From: Methylotenera sp.
Lineage (GTDB): Bacteria > Pseudomonadota > Gammaproteobacteria > Burkholderiales > Burkholderiaceae_C
Length of the DNA stretch: 52,240 bases
Assembly (NCBI GenBank): GCA_021738245.1
Contig: JAIPCJ010000009.1
Coordinates: 1-52,240 of the forward strand
Direction: 5' to 3'
A model generated the notes under the pieces. It was not told the origin of the DNA. It made no database searches and worked only from the letters and a program-made list of their open reading frames with translations. Numbering within the stretch: the stretch's first letter is position 1; every line of letters begins with the position of its first letter. The position numbers were made by a program, and so were the translations under genes. This document shows positions 9,157-18,425 of this stretch, in pieces.

Positions 9157-10246
9157 TCAGCCCTTCGTAGCGGGCCTGCATCAGCGCCAGACCGTGCGCC
9201 ACCTGGGCGCGGGCGCGGGCCGCCTCGCCCAGCCGCGTGGCCAGGGCCGGGTCGCTCAGCAGCTGCGCGAGGGCCGCGGCCAGCGCGGCAGCATCGCCCT
9301 CCGGCACGAGCAGGCCCGTCACGCCAGGCTCAATCACGCCGCGCACGCCGATCACGTCGGACGCGATGCAGGCGCAGCCCGCCGCCATCGCCTCGACCAG
9401 CGCCAGGGGCATGCCCTCGAAATGCGTGGCCAGCACATAGACCCGCTGCGAACGCAACAGGCCGGGCATGTCCCGGTGGTGCCCGAGGAAGGCCACCTGC
9501 GCCCCCACGCCGCGCCGCGCTGCGCGGGCCTGCAAGCGTGCCAGCAGCGGCCCGGTGCCAGCCAACTGCAGACGGGGCGTCAAGCCGTGCGAGGCGGCAA
9601 GCAGCGGCAGCGCGTCGATCAAGGTGGCATGGTCCTTCTGGCGCGCCAGTCGCGCAGACATCACCAGGCCAGCCTCTCGCTCGCCCGCAGGCGGCGCGGG
9701 CTCGGCGAACCGGGCCAGGTCGATGCCATTGGGGATGGCCCAGGTCTTGGCTTGGGGCAAGCCCTGCGCGAGCAGGGTCTGCCGCACCCCCTCGCTCACG
9801 CCCACAAACGCTGCCGTCCGCGCCGCCAGGCGCCGGCTGAGCCAGCGGCTCCAGGGCGTGTAGCGCTCACGCGAGTTGTGTTCGACCTGGATCAGCACAG
9901 GCACCTCCGCGCGCAGCCCGGCCTGTCGGCCGATGAGATGCTCCGGGAAGCCGTGGGCCAGCAGGGCCAAGGGCCGGATCTCGCGCAGCAGCCGTGACAG
10001 CGCGGCAATGGTCGGCACGTGAGACCAGCCGCCCGACACCAGATGCACCGTCAGCCCCTGGGCCCGCAGGGCCTCGACCCGCGCCATCGGCGTGTGGCCC
10101 TTGCGCCGCAGCAGGAGCACCGGCGCATAGGGCCCGGCCTGCAGCGCCGCCAGGCACAGGTCGACCGCCACCTGCGTGGCGCCCGAAAAGCCGCCCGTCA
10201 CGAAATGGACGACGGTGGGGCGGTCGGCGGGCACGGGGTTCGGCAT
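9107..10246 (-). CDS. Family 4 glycosyltransferase
   Basis: 379 residues. It has the GT-B organisation: an N-terminal acceptor domain opening with VVHFVTGGFSGATQVAVDL, containing LLRRKGHTPMARVEALRAQG and FVGVSEGVRQTLL, and a C-terminal donor domain with AIPNGIDLARF, LVMSARLARQKDHATLIDAL and the nucleotide-sugar motif EGMPLALVEAMAAG, then GVTGLLVPEGD. ATG at 10246 was preferred to longer in-frame starts because the domain begins directly after it. It is convergent with the GT2 gene and divergent from msbA, only 33 bases away. It probably acts on an LPS or exopolysaccharide sugar chain. Confidence 0.9.
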   Translation of the reverse strand: MPNPVPADRPTVVHFVTGGFSGATQVAVDLCLAALQAGPYAPVLLLRRKGHTPMARVEALRAQGLTVHLVSGGWSHVPTIAALSRLLREIRPLALLAHGFPEHLIGRQAGLRAEVPVLIQVEHNSRERYTPWSRWLSRRLAARTAAFVGVSEGVRQTLLAQGLPQAKTWAIPNGIDLARFAEPAPPAGEREAGLVMSARLARQKDHATLIDALPLLAASHGLTPRLQLAGTGPLLARLQARAARRGVGAQVAFLGHHRDMPGLLRSQRVYVLATHFEGMPLALVEAMAAGCACIASDVIGVRGVIEPGVTGLLVPEGDAAALAAALAQLLSDPALATRLGEAARARAQVAHGLALMQARYEGLITRCATIAGHAATAPA

Positions 10247-10279
10247 GGCGGCGCAGTGTAGGAGGGAGAATCGCGCCCC

Positions 10280-12028
10280 ATGTCTCCTGACACCAACGCC
10301 TCCGCCCCGCCGTCCGTCTTGCGTCGCCTGGGCCGTTTCGTCTACCCGCATCGCTGGGGTGCGCTGCTGACCGTGCTGGCCTACATCGGCGCCGCAGCCA
10401 CCGAACCGATGCTGCCCAAGTTGATCGGTTACGCCTTCGGCGAGGGCTTTGCCAAGGACGCTTTCCCGCTGTGGATGGTGCCGGTCACGCTGATCGGCCT
10501 GTACCTCGTGCGCGGCATCTTCAGCTTTGCCGGCCAGTACCTGTTCAACTGGACGGTCACGCGCAGCGTCATGGACTTCCGCGCTGCCCTCGTGCAGGCC
10601 CTGATGCGGCTGGATGCCCAGGTCTACACCCGGGTGCAGCCGGGCACGGCCGTCAGCAAGGTCGTCAACGACCCGCAGCAGATCCTGCAGCTCGTGGGTG
10701 ATGTCGGCATGAGCGTGCTGCGCGACGGGCTGCCGGCCCTCGCCATCCTCGTCTACCTGTTCTTCCTCAACTGGAAGCTCACGCTGCTCGCCCTCGTCGT
10801 GACGCCGCTGATGGCCTTCGTCATGAAGAAGGTCAACCAGCGGGTGCGGCTGATGGCCTCACGGTCCTACGACTCGCAGCTGCTGCTGGTCAACAAGATC
10901 GACGACCTCGCCCGCGCCTGGCGTGTGGTGCGCCAGTTCGGCGCCGAGGCGCATGAACGCGACCGCTTCCACGACCTGTCCGACCAGGTCCGGCGCAACA
11001 CGATGAAAACCGTGACGGCCGGTGCCCTGTCGCAGCCGCTGTCGCAGCTGGTAGCCAGCGTAGGCCTGTCCTTCATCATCTGCGTGGCCCTGTGGCAGGC
11101 CCGCGCGGAGGGCACCGGCGTGCAGGCGTTTGCGGAGTTCGTGGCGGCGCTCATCCTGCTGACCTCGCGCCTGCGCCACTTGTCCGATCTGGCCGCCCCG
11201 CTGACCCGCGCCACGGTCATTGCCAAGGGCTGCTTCGAGCTGATGGATGAGCCCAAGGAAGCTGACGGCGGCACCCACACCCTGCCCGGCCCGGCCCGTG
11301 GCGACCTGGTGATGCAGGACATCCAGCTCACCTACCCCGGTGCGAGCCAGCCCGCGCTCGATGGCCTGTCGCTGCACTTCCCGGCCGGCAAGACCACGGC
11401 GCTGGTGGGTGCTTCCGGCGCCGGCAAGAGTTCCATCATCCACCTGCTGCTGGGCTTCGGCCGGCCGGATGGCGGCCGCATCCTGCTGGACGGCACCGAC
11501 ATCGAGACGCTCACCCGCCTGAGCCTGCGCCGCCAGTTCGCCGTGGTGTCGCAGGACATCGTGCTGTTCGACGACTCCGTCGCCAACAACATCGCCTACG
11601 CCCAGCCGCGCGACGAAGCCCGCTTGGAGGCCGCGCTGCGCGCCGCCCACCTGTGGGAGTTCGTGCAGAGCCTGCCGGAAGGCGTCGAGACGTCGGTCGG
11701 CGCCAATGGCAGCAAGCTGTCCGGCGGCCAGCGCCAACGGCTGGCGATCGCGCGCGCGCTCTACAAGGAGGCGCCGATCTGGATCTTCGATGAAGCCACC
11801 TCGGCGCTCGACACCGAAAGCGAGCGCGCAGTGCAGCAGGCCCTGGCGGCGTGGTCGGGCCGCAAGACGCTGATCGTCATCGCCCACCGGCTGTCCACCA
11901 TCCGCGATGCAGACGCCATCCATGTGCTTGGCGCCGGCCAGCTGATCGAGACCGGCACGCATGCCGAGCTGATGACTCGCGACGGCGCCTACGCCGCCAT
12001 GGTGCGCGCCCAGGCGGGCGAGGCATGA
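10280..12028 (+). CDS. msbA: Lipid A/LPS flippase MsbA-type ABC exporter
   Basis: 582 residues, the normal length of a half-size exporter. The N-terminal half carries about six membrane helices, including LLTVLAYIGAAATEPMLPKL and ILVYLFFLNWKLTLLALVV. The C-terminal ATPase has Walker A GASGAGKSS, Q-loop VVSQDIVLFDDSV, signature LSGGQRQRLAIARAL, Walker B IWIFDEATSALD and switch IVIAHRLSTI. MsbA moves core-lipid A across the inner membrane, which fits the adjacent glycosyltransferases and lapAB. Other exporters of this group have similar domains, so the substrate is inferred from closeness to MsbA and context. The stop overlaps the next ATG. Confidence 0.88.
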   Translation: MSPDTNASAPPSVLRRLGRFVYPHRWGALLTVLAYIGAAATEPMLPKLIGYAFGEGFAKDAFPLWMVPVTLIGLYLVRGIFSFAGQYLFNWTVTRSVMDFRAALVQALMRLDAQVYTRVQPGTAVSKVVNDPQQILQLVGDVGMSVLRDGLPALAILVYLFFLNWKLTLLALVVTPLMAFVMKKVNQRVRLMASRSYDSQLLLVNKIDDLARAWRVVRQFGAEAHERDRFHDLSDQVRRNTMKTVTAGALSQPLSQLVASVGLSFIICVALWQARAEGTGVQAFAEFVAALILLTSRLRHLSDLAAPLTRATVIAKGCFELMDEPKEADGGTHTLPGPARGDLVMQDIQLTYPGASQPALDGLSLHFPAGKTTALVGASGAGKSSIIHLLLGFGRPDGGRILLDGTDIETLTRLSLRRQFAVVSQDIVLFDDSVANNIAYAQPRDEARLEAALRAAHLWEFVQSLPEGVETSVGANGSKLSGGQRQRLAIARALYKEAPIWIFDEATSALDTESERAVQQALAAWSGRKTLIVIAHRLSTIRDADAIHVLGAGQLIETGTHAELMTRDGAYAAMVRAQAGEA

Positions 12029-12306
12029 GGCGCCGGGCGCTGCTGCTCCTGGGGCTGGCAGCGCCCACATTCGCCCAGACGGCGATCGAAGTGAACACGG
12101 CCAAGCGCGCCACGCTGGAGTCGGTACCGGGCCTCGGGCCGGCGTTGGTGCAGCGGCTGCTGGCGGCACGCCCGTTCACCGGATGGCCTGACCTGATGCA
12201 GCGCGTGCCGGGCATCAAGGCTGCCACTGCGGCGCGTCTTTCCGCCGCCGGGCTGCGGGTGGCGGGTGAAGCGTTCGAGTCAGCAGCCAGCGGCAAAGCC
12301 GGCTGA
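12025..12306 (+). CDS. Small secreted ComEA-like helix-hairpin-helix protein
   Basis: 93 residues. A signal peptide (MRRRALLLLGLAAPTFAQ) is followed by IEVNTAKRATLESVPGLGP and a second turn WPDLMQRVPGIKAATAARL, that is, two helix-hairpin-helix motifs as in ComEA and its short relatives. These bind DNA non-specifically, and ComEA takes part in DNA uptake in the periplasm. Its start overlaps the msbA stop (ATGA), an unexpected partner for a lipid flippase. The last 27 bases overlap the convergent patatin gene. The fold is clear; a role in competence is only possible. Confidence 0.8.
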   Translation: MRRRALLLLGLAAPTFAQTAIEVNTAKRATLESVPGLGPALVQRLLAARPFTGWPDLMQRVPGIKAATAARLSAAGLRVAGEAFESAASGKAG

Positions 12307-13587
12307 ACGGCTGCGCCGCAGCGACGCCGGGTCGATCTGCGGCGCCCGCGCCGGCCAGCCGAAGAAGCGCTGCACCTCCGCCCGCTTGGCCAGGGTGTCG
12401 CTCATGCCGAGGTTGATGAGTTCACCCACGAAGCTGGGCTCGAACAGCAGGTAGCTCACCAGCGCCGACCCGCTCATCGCCTTGCCCTTGCCCGTCACGC
12501 CAAAGGCGCGCAGCATGGCGCGCACCGATTGGGGCAGGCTGGCCTGATGGTCGCTTGCCAGGTCGTCGAGCCGGCGGCTGGGCGCGATGACCAGCAGGTC
12601 GATCGGCCGCAGCGCCGATGCCGCCCGTGCGTCCCGCGGCAGCAGGGCCAGCGTGCGGTTGATGCGGCGCAGCCGCTCCACGTCCACCGACAACGCATCC
12701 AGGAAGATGTTGGACAGCGCATGGCCGGCAATCTGGGCCATGCTGGGGTGCTGGTCGGTCGCCGCCACGCGGCGGCCTTCGGGCTCCTTCATGCGGCCGG
12801 CACCGATCACGAGGATGCGCTCCGAGCCCAGGTGCACCGCAGGCGAGATGGGTGCGCTCTGCCGCATGGAGCCGTCGCCAAACCACTCCGGCAGCCCTTC
12901 CAGGTCGATGCGCTCGGCCGGGAAGATGAAGGGGATGGCCGACGAGGCCATCAGGTGGTTCAAGGTCAGCCGTGCCTGCACCGCCATGCGCTGCTCCCGC
13001 AGCCAGGGCACGACATGGTGGTGGGTCTGGAAGAAGGTGACGTGCTGGCCCGAGGTGTAGCTGGACCCTGTCAGGGCCAGCGCCCGCAGGTGGCCGCCTT
13101 CGAGCATGGGCTCCAGGCGCTCCATGTCGAGGTAGCGGCCGAGCAATTCACGCAGCGGCTTGTTGTCGAGCAGGCTGCGCGGGCGGCTGCGCGTCCAGCG
13201 GGCCAGGGCCCAGCCCAGGCTCAGCATCGACAGCCAGCGGGCACCGCTCTTCACGGCCTCAAACGCATCCGCCCGGTAGATATGCTCGACATGCAGCCCC
13301 TGCCAGAGATGCAGCAACCCGTCGACCGCGGCGTCGAAGTCATCGGCATGACAGGCCAGCGTGGCCGCATTGATGGCGCCGGCCGACGTGCCGCTGATGA
13401 TGGGAAACGGGTTGCCGGCCACACCAGCATCGCGCCGCAACTGCGCGATCGCCGCAAGCACGCCGACCTGGTAGGCCGCACGCGCCCCGCCCCCGGTCAG
13501 GATGAGCCCCGTGACCGCGGCTGGCCGAGCAAGGCCTGCCGACGGCGCAGCAGGCTTGGGAACGACATGCAGCATCGGCGAAATCAT
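12280..13587 (-). CDS. Patatin-like phospholipase (DUF3734-type C-terminus)
   Basis: 435 residues. The oxyanion hole GGGARAAYQVGVLAAI and nucleophile elbow GTSAGAINA mark a patatin serine lipid hydrolase; the catalytic Asp is probably in FGDGSMRQ (DGS in place of the usual DGG/DGA). The C-terminal part with RIDLLVIAPSRRLDDLA and RAMLRAFGVTGKGKAMSGS fits the DUF3734 extension common in proteobacterial patatins. There is no signal peptide, so it is probably cytoplasmic or membrane-peripheral. ATG at 13587 is used; a second ATG four codons in would also serve. It lies 15 bases after dnaE on the same strand, so the two may share a transcript. Confidence 0.88.
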   Translation of the reverse strand: MISPMLHVVPKPAAPSAGLARPAAVTGLILTGGGARAAYQVGVLAAIAQLRRDAGVAGNPFPIISGTSAGAINAATLACHADDFDAAVDGLLHLWQGLHVEHIYRADAFEAVKSGARWLSMLSLGWALARWTRSRPRSLLDNKPLRELLGRYLDMERLEPMLEGGHLRALALTGSSYTSGQHVTFFQTHHHVVPWLREQRMAVQARLTLNHLMASSAIPFIFPAERIDLEGLPEWFGDGSMRQSAPISPAVHLGSERILVIGAGRMKEPEGRRVAATDQHPSMAQIAGHALSNIFLDALSVDVERLRRINRTLALLPRDARAASALRPIDLLVIAPSRRLDDLASDHQASLPQSVRAMLRAFGVTGKGKAMSGSALVSYLLFEPSFVGELINLGMSDTLAKRAEVQRFFGWPARAPQIDPASLRRSRSAGFAAGC

Positions 13588-13602
13588 CGCCGATCCCGGC
13601 CG

Positions 13603-16600
13603 TCAGCTCACTTCGTAAATGACCTCAGCGGCGGCGCCCAGCTTGGCCAGCGCCTCGTCGGCCGGCCAGAAACGGCTGGTCTCGCCGAGCTCCACGAGCC
13701 AGCGCGCGCCCACCTGCCCGCCTTGGGGCTCGGCCAGCACCGACACCCGCACCGGCAGGCCGAGCTTGCGGGTGCCGCCCTCCTCCGTCTCCACCACGCG
13801 CGGCGGGAAGCGCTGCACCAGGTCGTGGATCAGGCCCGCCGTGCCGGCGTCGCTGAGCATCAGGTGGCGGCCGAAGGGAGCCCGCGCGGCGGCCAGGCTC
13901 CACACCGCCTGCACGTTCATCCGCAGGCCACCGGAGAACCGGTCGTTCTGCACCTTGCCCTGGGCGATGATGAGTTCGTCCTCCGCCAGCAGCTCTTTGT
14001 TGGCGTTGAGCAGTTCCTCGTTGGCCACGGCCTCGATGGCATCACTCTTGTCATCGAGCTTGAAGATGGCCACGCGGCCGCGCTGGCCGTTGATGACCCG
14101 CATGCCGCTGACGATGCCGGCCACCAGCACCGGGTCACGGCTGTCCTGCAGGTCGGCGATCTGACGCTTCACGATGCGGCGCACCTCGGCGCCGCTCTGA
14201 TCGAACAGGTGGCCCGACAGGTAAAACCCGATCGCGGTCTTCTCCAGCGACAGGCGCTCCTTGATGCTCCAGGGCGCCGCGTCCACCAGGTCGGGCTCGG
14301 CCGTGCTGGAGGCATGCGAATCGCCGAAATCGAACAGCCCGCCCTGGTCGGCGTTCGCTTCGGTGGTCTCGGCGTGCGTGTAGCCACGGCCGACACTGGC
14401 CAGCAGCTTGGCGCGCTCGGGGTTGATGCTGTCGAAGGCGCCGGCCTTGATCAGGGCCTCCACCACGCGCTTGTTGACCGCCTTGCGATCCACCCGCAGG
14501 CAGAAGTCGTAGAAGCTCAGGAAAGGGCCGCCCGCTTCGCGGGCCGCGATGATGGCCTCGATGGCGCCGCGCCCGGTGCCCTTGACGGCGCCCAGACCGT
14601 AATTGACCAGGCGGTCGGACAGCGGCTCGAAGCGGTACTGCCCCTTGTTCACGCAAGGCGGCTGGAACTCGATGCCGAACAGCTTCGCATCGTTGAGCAA
14701 CACCTTGAGCTTGTCGGTGTCGTCCATTTCGATGGTCATGTTCGCGGCATAGAACTCGGCGGTGTAGTGCGTCTTCAGCCAGGCGGTGTGATAGCTCAGC
14801 AGCGCATAGGCCGCGGCGTGCGACTTGTTGAAGCCGTAGCCGGCGAACTTCTCCATCAAGTCGAAGACCTCGTCGGCCTTGGCCTGGTCGATGCCCTTCT
14901 CCGCGGCGCCCTTGCGGAAGATCTCCCGGTGCATGGCCATCTCTTCGGCCTTCTTCTTGCCCATCGCGCGGCGCAGCATGTCGGCGCCACCGAGGCTGTA
15001 GCCGCCCAGCACCTGGGCCGCCTGCATCACCTGCTCCTGATAGACGAAGACGCCATAGGTCTCCTCCAGCACCTGACCCAGCAGCGGATGCGGATACTCG
15101 ATGGTCTCCTTGCCGTGCTTGCGGGCCACGAACGACGGGATCAGGTCCATCGGACCTGGGCGGTACAGCGACACCAGCGCGATCAGGTCCTCGAAGCGCG
15201 AGGGCTTGGCGTCCTTCAGCAGCCGCTGCATGCCGGGCGATTCAAACTGGAACACGCTCTCCGACAGTCCCTTGCCGAACAGGTCGAAGGTCTTGCGGTC
15301 GGTCAGCGGCACGTTGGCCCAGTCGAAGTCCTGCCGGTCGGCATGACGGGCGACGATGAACTTCTTGGCCAGCTCCAGGATGGTCAGCGTCGCCAGGCCC
15401 AGGAAGTCGAACTTCACCAGGCCGATGGCCTCGACGTCGTCCTTGTCGTACTGGCTGACCGCGCTGGTGGAACCCGGCTGCTGGTACTGCGGGCAGAAAT
15501 CGGTGATCTTGCCCGGCGCGATGAGCACGCCGCCCGCGTGCATGCCGATGGAGCGCACCGTGCCTTCCACGCGCGCGGCCATCTCCAGCAGGCCCGCCAC
15601 TTCTTCGTCCGACTTCTCGCGCTCTTCGATCTCCGGCGACTCATGCCGCGCGTAGACCATCTTGGCCTTGTCGGGGTCGAAGTTGGGCGGCAGCTTGGCC
15701 AGCGTCACCGTTTTGCCCGGCGGCGCAGGCACCAGTTTGGCGATGGAGTCCACATGGCCGAAACCCATGCCCAGCACCCGGCCGATGTCACGCAGCGCGC
15801 CCTTGGCGGCCATAGTGCCGAACGTCGCGATCTGGCTGACCGCCGGCCGGCCGTACTTGTCCTTCACATACTCGATGACGCGGTCGCGGTTGCCCTGGCA
15901 GAAGTCGATGTCGAAGTCGGGCATCGACACCCGCTCCGGGTTCAGGAAACGCTCGAACAGCAGGTTGTAGCGCAGCGGATCCAGGTCGGTGATCAGCAGC
16001 GCGTACGCCACCAACGAGCCCGCCCCCGAGCCCCGGCCGGGACCGACCGGGCAGCCGTTCTCCTTGGCCCAGCGGATGAAGTCCGACACGATGAGGAAGT
16101 AGCCCGGGAAGCCCATCTTGATGATGGTGTTGAGCTCGAACTCCAGCCGCTCCACGTAGCGGGGCCGCTCCTTCTCGCGCTCGGCCTCGTTGGGGAACAA
16201 GTGCACGAGCCGGTCCTTGAGGCCCTCGTGGCTCAGCTCGCGGAAGTACTGCTCCATCGGCATGGGCGTGCCGTCTTCGAGCAGCGGCGTCGGGAAGTTG
16301 GGCAGCTGCGGCTTGCCCAGCACCAGCGTCAGCGAGCAGCGCCGCGCGATCTCGACCGTGTTCTCGATGGCGCTCGGGATGTCCTTGAACAGCGCCCGCA
16401 TCTCGGCCTGGGTCTTGAAGTACTGGCTCGGCAGGAAGCGCTTGATGCGCTTCGGGTTGGCCAGGGTCTCGCCTTCGGCCACGCAGACGCGGGCCTCGTG
16501 GGCTTCGAAGTCGTCTTCGGTCAGGAACTGGATCGGGTGGGTCGCCACCACCGGCAGGCCAAGTTCCGCCGCCAGTGGCACGCTGGCCTGCACCAGCGCC

Positions 16601-17160
16601 TCCTGGCCCGGCAGGCCGGCACGCTGCAGCTCGATGTAGAAGCGGCCCGGGAAGATCGCTGACAGGCGCTCGGCCCATTCGCGCGCGCGCACCTTGTCGC
16701 CCTGCAGCAGTGCCTGGCCCAGGCCACCGTGCTGCGCGCCGGACAAACAGATCAACCCGCCGCCCAATTCCTGCAACCACTCCCACTTCAGGCAGGCCTG
16801 GTTGCGCTGCACGTTGTCGATCCAGGCGCGGGACAGCAGCTCGCTCAGGTTCAGGTAGCCCTGCTTGTCCTGCACCAGCAGCAGCAAGCGGCTCGGAGGC
16901 TTGTCGCCCGCTTCCGCCTCCAGCCAGCAGTCGGCGCCGAGGATGGGCTGCACACCCTTCTTGCGCATGGCGGAGTAGAACTTGATGCCGCCGAACAGAT
17001 TGGCGAGGTCGGTGATGGCCGCAGCGACCTGGCCATCCTTGGCCGCAGCGGCGGCAGCGTCATCCGTGCGAAGCGTGCCATCCACCACCGAAAACTCGGT
17101 GTGCATGCGCAGGTGGACGAAGGGCAGTTCTTGAGGAATCGGGGCGTCAGTCTCGGGCAT
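13603..17160 (-). CDS. dnaE: DNA polymerase III subunit alpha
   Basis: 1185 residues, close to the usual 1160. The N-terminal PHP domain opens with FVHLRMHTEFSVVDGT. The polymerase palm includes CPVGPGRGSGAGSLVAYAL and the catalytic carboxylates in MPDFDIDFCQGNRDRVIEY. The fingers carry GMQRLLKDAKPSRFEDLIAL and SLYRPGPMDLIPSFV, and AGYGFNKSHAAAYALLSYHT is also typical. The C-terminal OB domain shows VLVAGIVSGMRVINGQRGR. This is the replicative polymerase DnaE1, not DnaE2. The start ATG gives the conserved N-terminus. Confidence 0.98.
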   Translation of the reverse strand: MPETDAPIPQELPFVHLRMHTEFSVVDGTLRTDDAAAAAAKDGQVAAAITDLANLFGGIKFYSAMRKKGVQPILGADCWLEAEAGDKPPSRLLLLVQDKQGYLNLSELLSRAWIDNVQRNQACLKWEWLQELGGGLICLSGAQHGGLGQALLQGDKVRAREWAERLSAIFPGRFYIELQRAGLPGQEALVQASVPLAAELGLPVVATHPIQFLTEDDFEAHEARVCVAEGETLANPKRIKRFLPSQYFKTQAEMRALFKDIPSAIENTVEIARRCSLTLVLGKPQLPNFPTPLLEDGTPMPMEQYFRELSHEGLKDRLVHLFPNEAEREKERPRYVERLEFELNTIIKMGFPGYFLIVSDFIRWAKENGCPVGPGRGSGAGSLVAYALLITDLDPLRYNLLFERFLNPERVSMPDFDIDFCQGNRDRVIEYVKDKYGRPAVSQIATFGTMAAKGALRDIGRVLGMGFGHVDSIAKLVPAPPGKTVTLAKLPPNFDPDKAKMVYARHESPEIEEREKSDEEVAGLLEMAARVEGTVRSIGMHAGGVLIAPGKITDFCPQYQQPGSTSAVSQYDKDDVEAIGLVKFDFLGLATLTILELAKKFIVARHADRQDFDWANVPLTDRKTFDLFGKGLSESVFQFESPGMQRLLKDAKPSRFEDLIALVSLYRPGPMDLIPSFVARKHGKETIEYPHPLLGQVLEETYGVFVYQEQVMQAAQVLGGYSLGGADMLRRAMGKKKAEEMAMHREIFRKGAAEKGIDQAKADEVFDLMEKFAGYGFNKSHAAAYALLSYHTAWLKTHYTAEFYAANMTIEMDDTDKLKVLLNDAKLFGIEFQPPCVNKGQYRFEPLSDRLVNYGLGAVKGTGRGAIEAIIAAREAGGPFLSFYDFCLRVDRKAVNKRVVEALIKAGAFDSINPERAKLLASVGRGYTHAETTEANADQGGLFDFGDSHASSTAEPDLVDAAPWSIKERLSLEKTAIGFYLSGHLFDQSGAEVRRIVKRQIADLQDSRDPVLVAGIVSGMRVINGQRGRVAIFKLDDKSDAIEAVANEELLNANKELLAEDELIIAQGKVQNDRFSGGLRMNVQAVWSLAAARAPFGRHLMLSDAGTAGLIHDLVQRFPPRVVETEEGGTRKLGLPVRVSVLAEPQGGQVGARWLVELGETSRFWPADEALAKLGAAAEVIYEVS

Positions 17161-17202
17161 TGCGGCATTGTAGGAAGCCGCCGCCCGCTCTCGGCCGACG
17201 GG

Positions 17203-18216
17203 CTAGCCGAACGCGATCGAAGCCAGCACCACCTGGTTGCCACCGCGCCGCTGCGCTTCGTGCACGGCGGCTTCGCTGGCCGTCATCAACTCGTCCTGGC
17301 GCGAGGCGGTGTGCGGGAAGCTCGAGACGCCCATGGAGATGGACAGCCCCAGGTCCTGCCCATTGAGCACGATGATCTGGGCGGCACACTGCCGGCGCAG
17401 TTGTTCCATGCGCGCATGCGCCGTGGCCAGCCCGACGCCCGACAACAGCACCGCGAACCGATGCGGCCCGATGCGGCACGCCGAGTCCATCGCCCGGGTG
17501 TTGGCGCGCAGCATGCGGCCGATGCCTTCGAGCAGGCGCTGCTGAGCCTCCTCGCCGAGGCTCGCGATCTTGGGTGAGGCGTCGAGCGCAATCACGACCA
17601 GCGCAAACTCCCGATGCTCGCGAGACGACAGGTCGATCTCGCGCAGCAACTGGTCGTCGAACTGAGCGCGCATGTAAAGGCCCGACACATCGTCGCGGCC
17701 CGAGCCCTGCTGCAGTTCGCGGCGGATCTGCTCGATCGCGCTCTGCTGCTGCTCGATCTGCGCCAGGGCGCGCTGCAGCTGCGCCTCGCGCTGGCGCTCT
17801 TCGGTGCGCTCATGCCAGACGGCCAGCAGGAACTCAGAACCCAGCGCCAGCCGCGTCACGCTGAACTCGCGACGCCGCCCACCGATATCCAGCTTGTGCT
17901 CGCTGACGACCGGGAAACGCTGCGCCATCACGGTCTGCTCGACGCGCCGGAGCGCCGTCGTTTCATCCGGCTTCAGCAGCTCGGCGTCGGTATGGCCGAC
18001 CACGGCCTCGCGCTCGAACATCTCCACCAGGCCGGCGGTGGCGAACACATAACGGCCCGTTGCCACCGACTTGATGGCCGCCTGGTTGCCCAGCGGCTCG
18101 ATCAACGCCACCAGGCCTGCCAAGGCTTCGCTGCCCAGTTCAGCATGACTCGCCAGCCAATGCGCCAGGCTGCCGGGTTGCGGCTCCATCGCGGTCTGGT
18201 CGGCAATCATGTCCAT
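17203..18216 (-). CDS. PAS-type sensor with degenerate GGDEF domain and intact I-site motif
   Basis: About 337 residues. The N-terminal part (MEPQPGSLAHWLASH, then SVATGRYVFATAGLVEMF) resembles a PAS domain; a coiled coil (REAQLQRALAQIEQQQSAIE) links it to a GGDEF-like domain. The catalytic GG(D/E)EF is replaced by GPHRF (17455-17469), so cyclase activity is unlikely. An RxxD (RAMD, 17485-17496) stands exactly five residues before it, where the c-di-GMP inhibitory site lies in active enzymes. It may thus be a c-di-GMP-binding receptor. ATG at 18216 was chosen; ATGs at 18210 and 18189 are possible because no strong ribosome site is seen. Confidence 0.75.
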   Translation of the reverse strand: MDMIADQTAMEPQPGSLAHWLASHAELGSEALAGLVALIEPLGNQAAIKSVATGRYVFATAGLVEMFEREAVVGHTDAELLKPDETTALRRVEQTVMAQRFPVVSEHKLDIGGRRREFSVTRLALGSEFLLAVWHERTEERQREAQLQRALAQIEQQQSAIEQIRRELQQGSGRDDVSGLYMRAQFDDQLLREIDLSSREHREFALVVIALDASPKIASLGEEAQQRLLEGIGRMLRANTRAMDSACRIGPHRFAVLLSGVGLATAHARMEQLRRQCAAQIIVLNGQDLGLSISMGVSSFPHTASRQDELMTASEAAVHEAQRRGGNQVVLASIAFG

Positions 18217-18425
18217 GAAATCGTCTGGGTGCGATCGAGCGCACGCGGCGAAGCGCCACAGTGCGCCGAAGGTGTGAGGGGAATGTAGTGGGCGGCGCGG
18301 CGGGCCAGCAAGGCCAGCCGCCCCCATGAATCAGGCCTCCCCCCTAGAAGACCGCTCATGCCCCGGAATCGTAACGAGTTTCCTCGCGCCGACCCACGAC
18401 AATGGACCGCATTCGAGGGAGGGGT

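Noticed and set aside
6510-10246. Glycosyltransferase region as a recently acquired island
   Set aside because: Base composition and codon use look like the neighbours, and there is no integrase, IS, tRNA or direct repeat at its borders.
12529-16662. 1377-residue frame on the + strand opposite dnaE
   Set aside because: It is the antisense shadow of dnaE and the patatin gene in GC-rich DNA: low-complexity composition, no domain, no ribosome site. dnaE on the other strand is certain.
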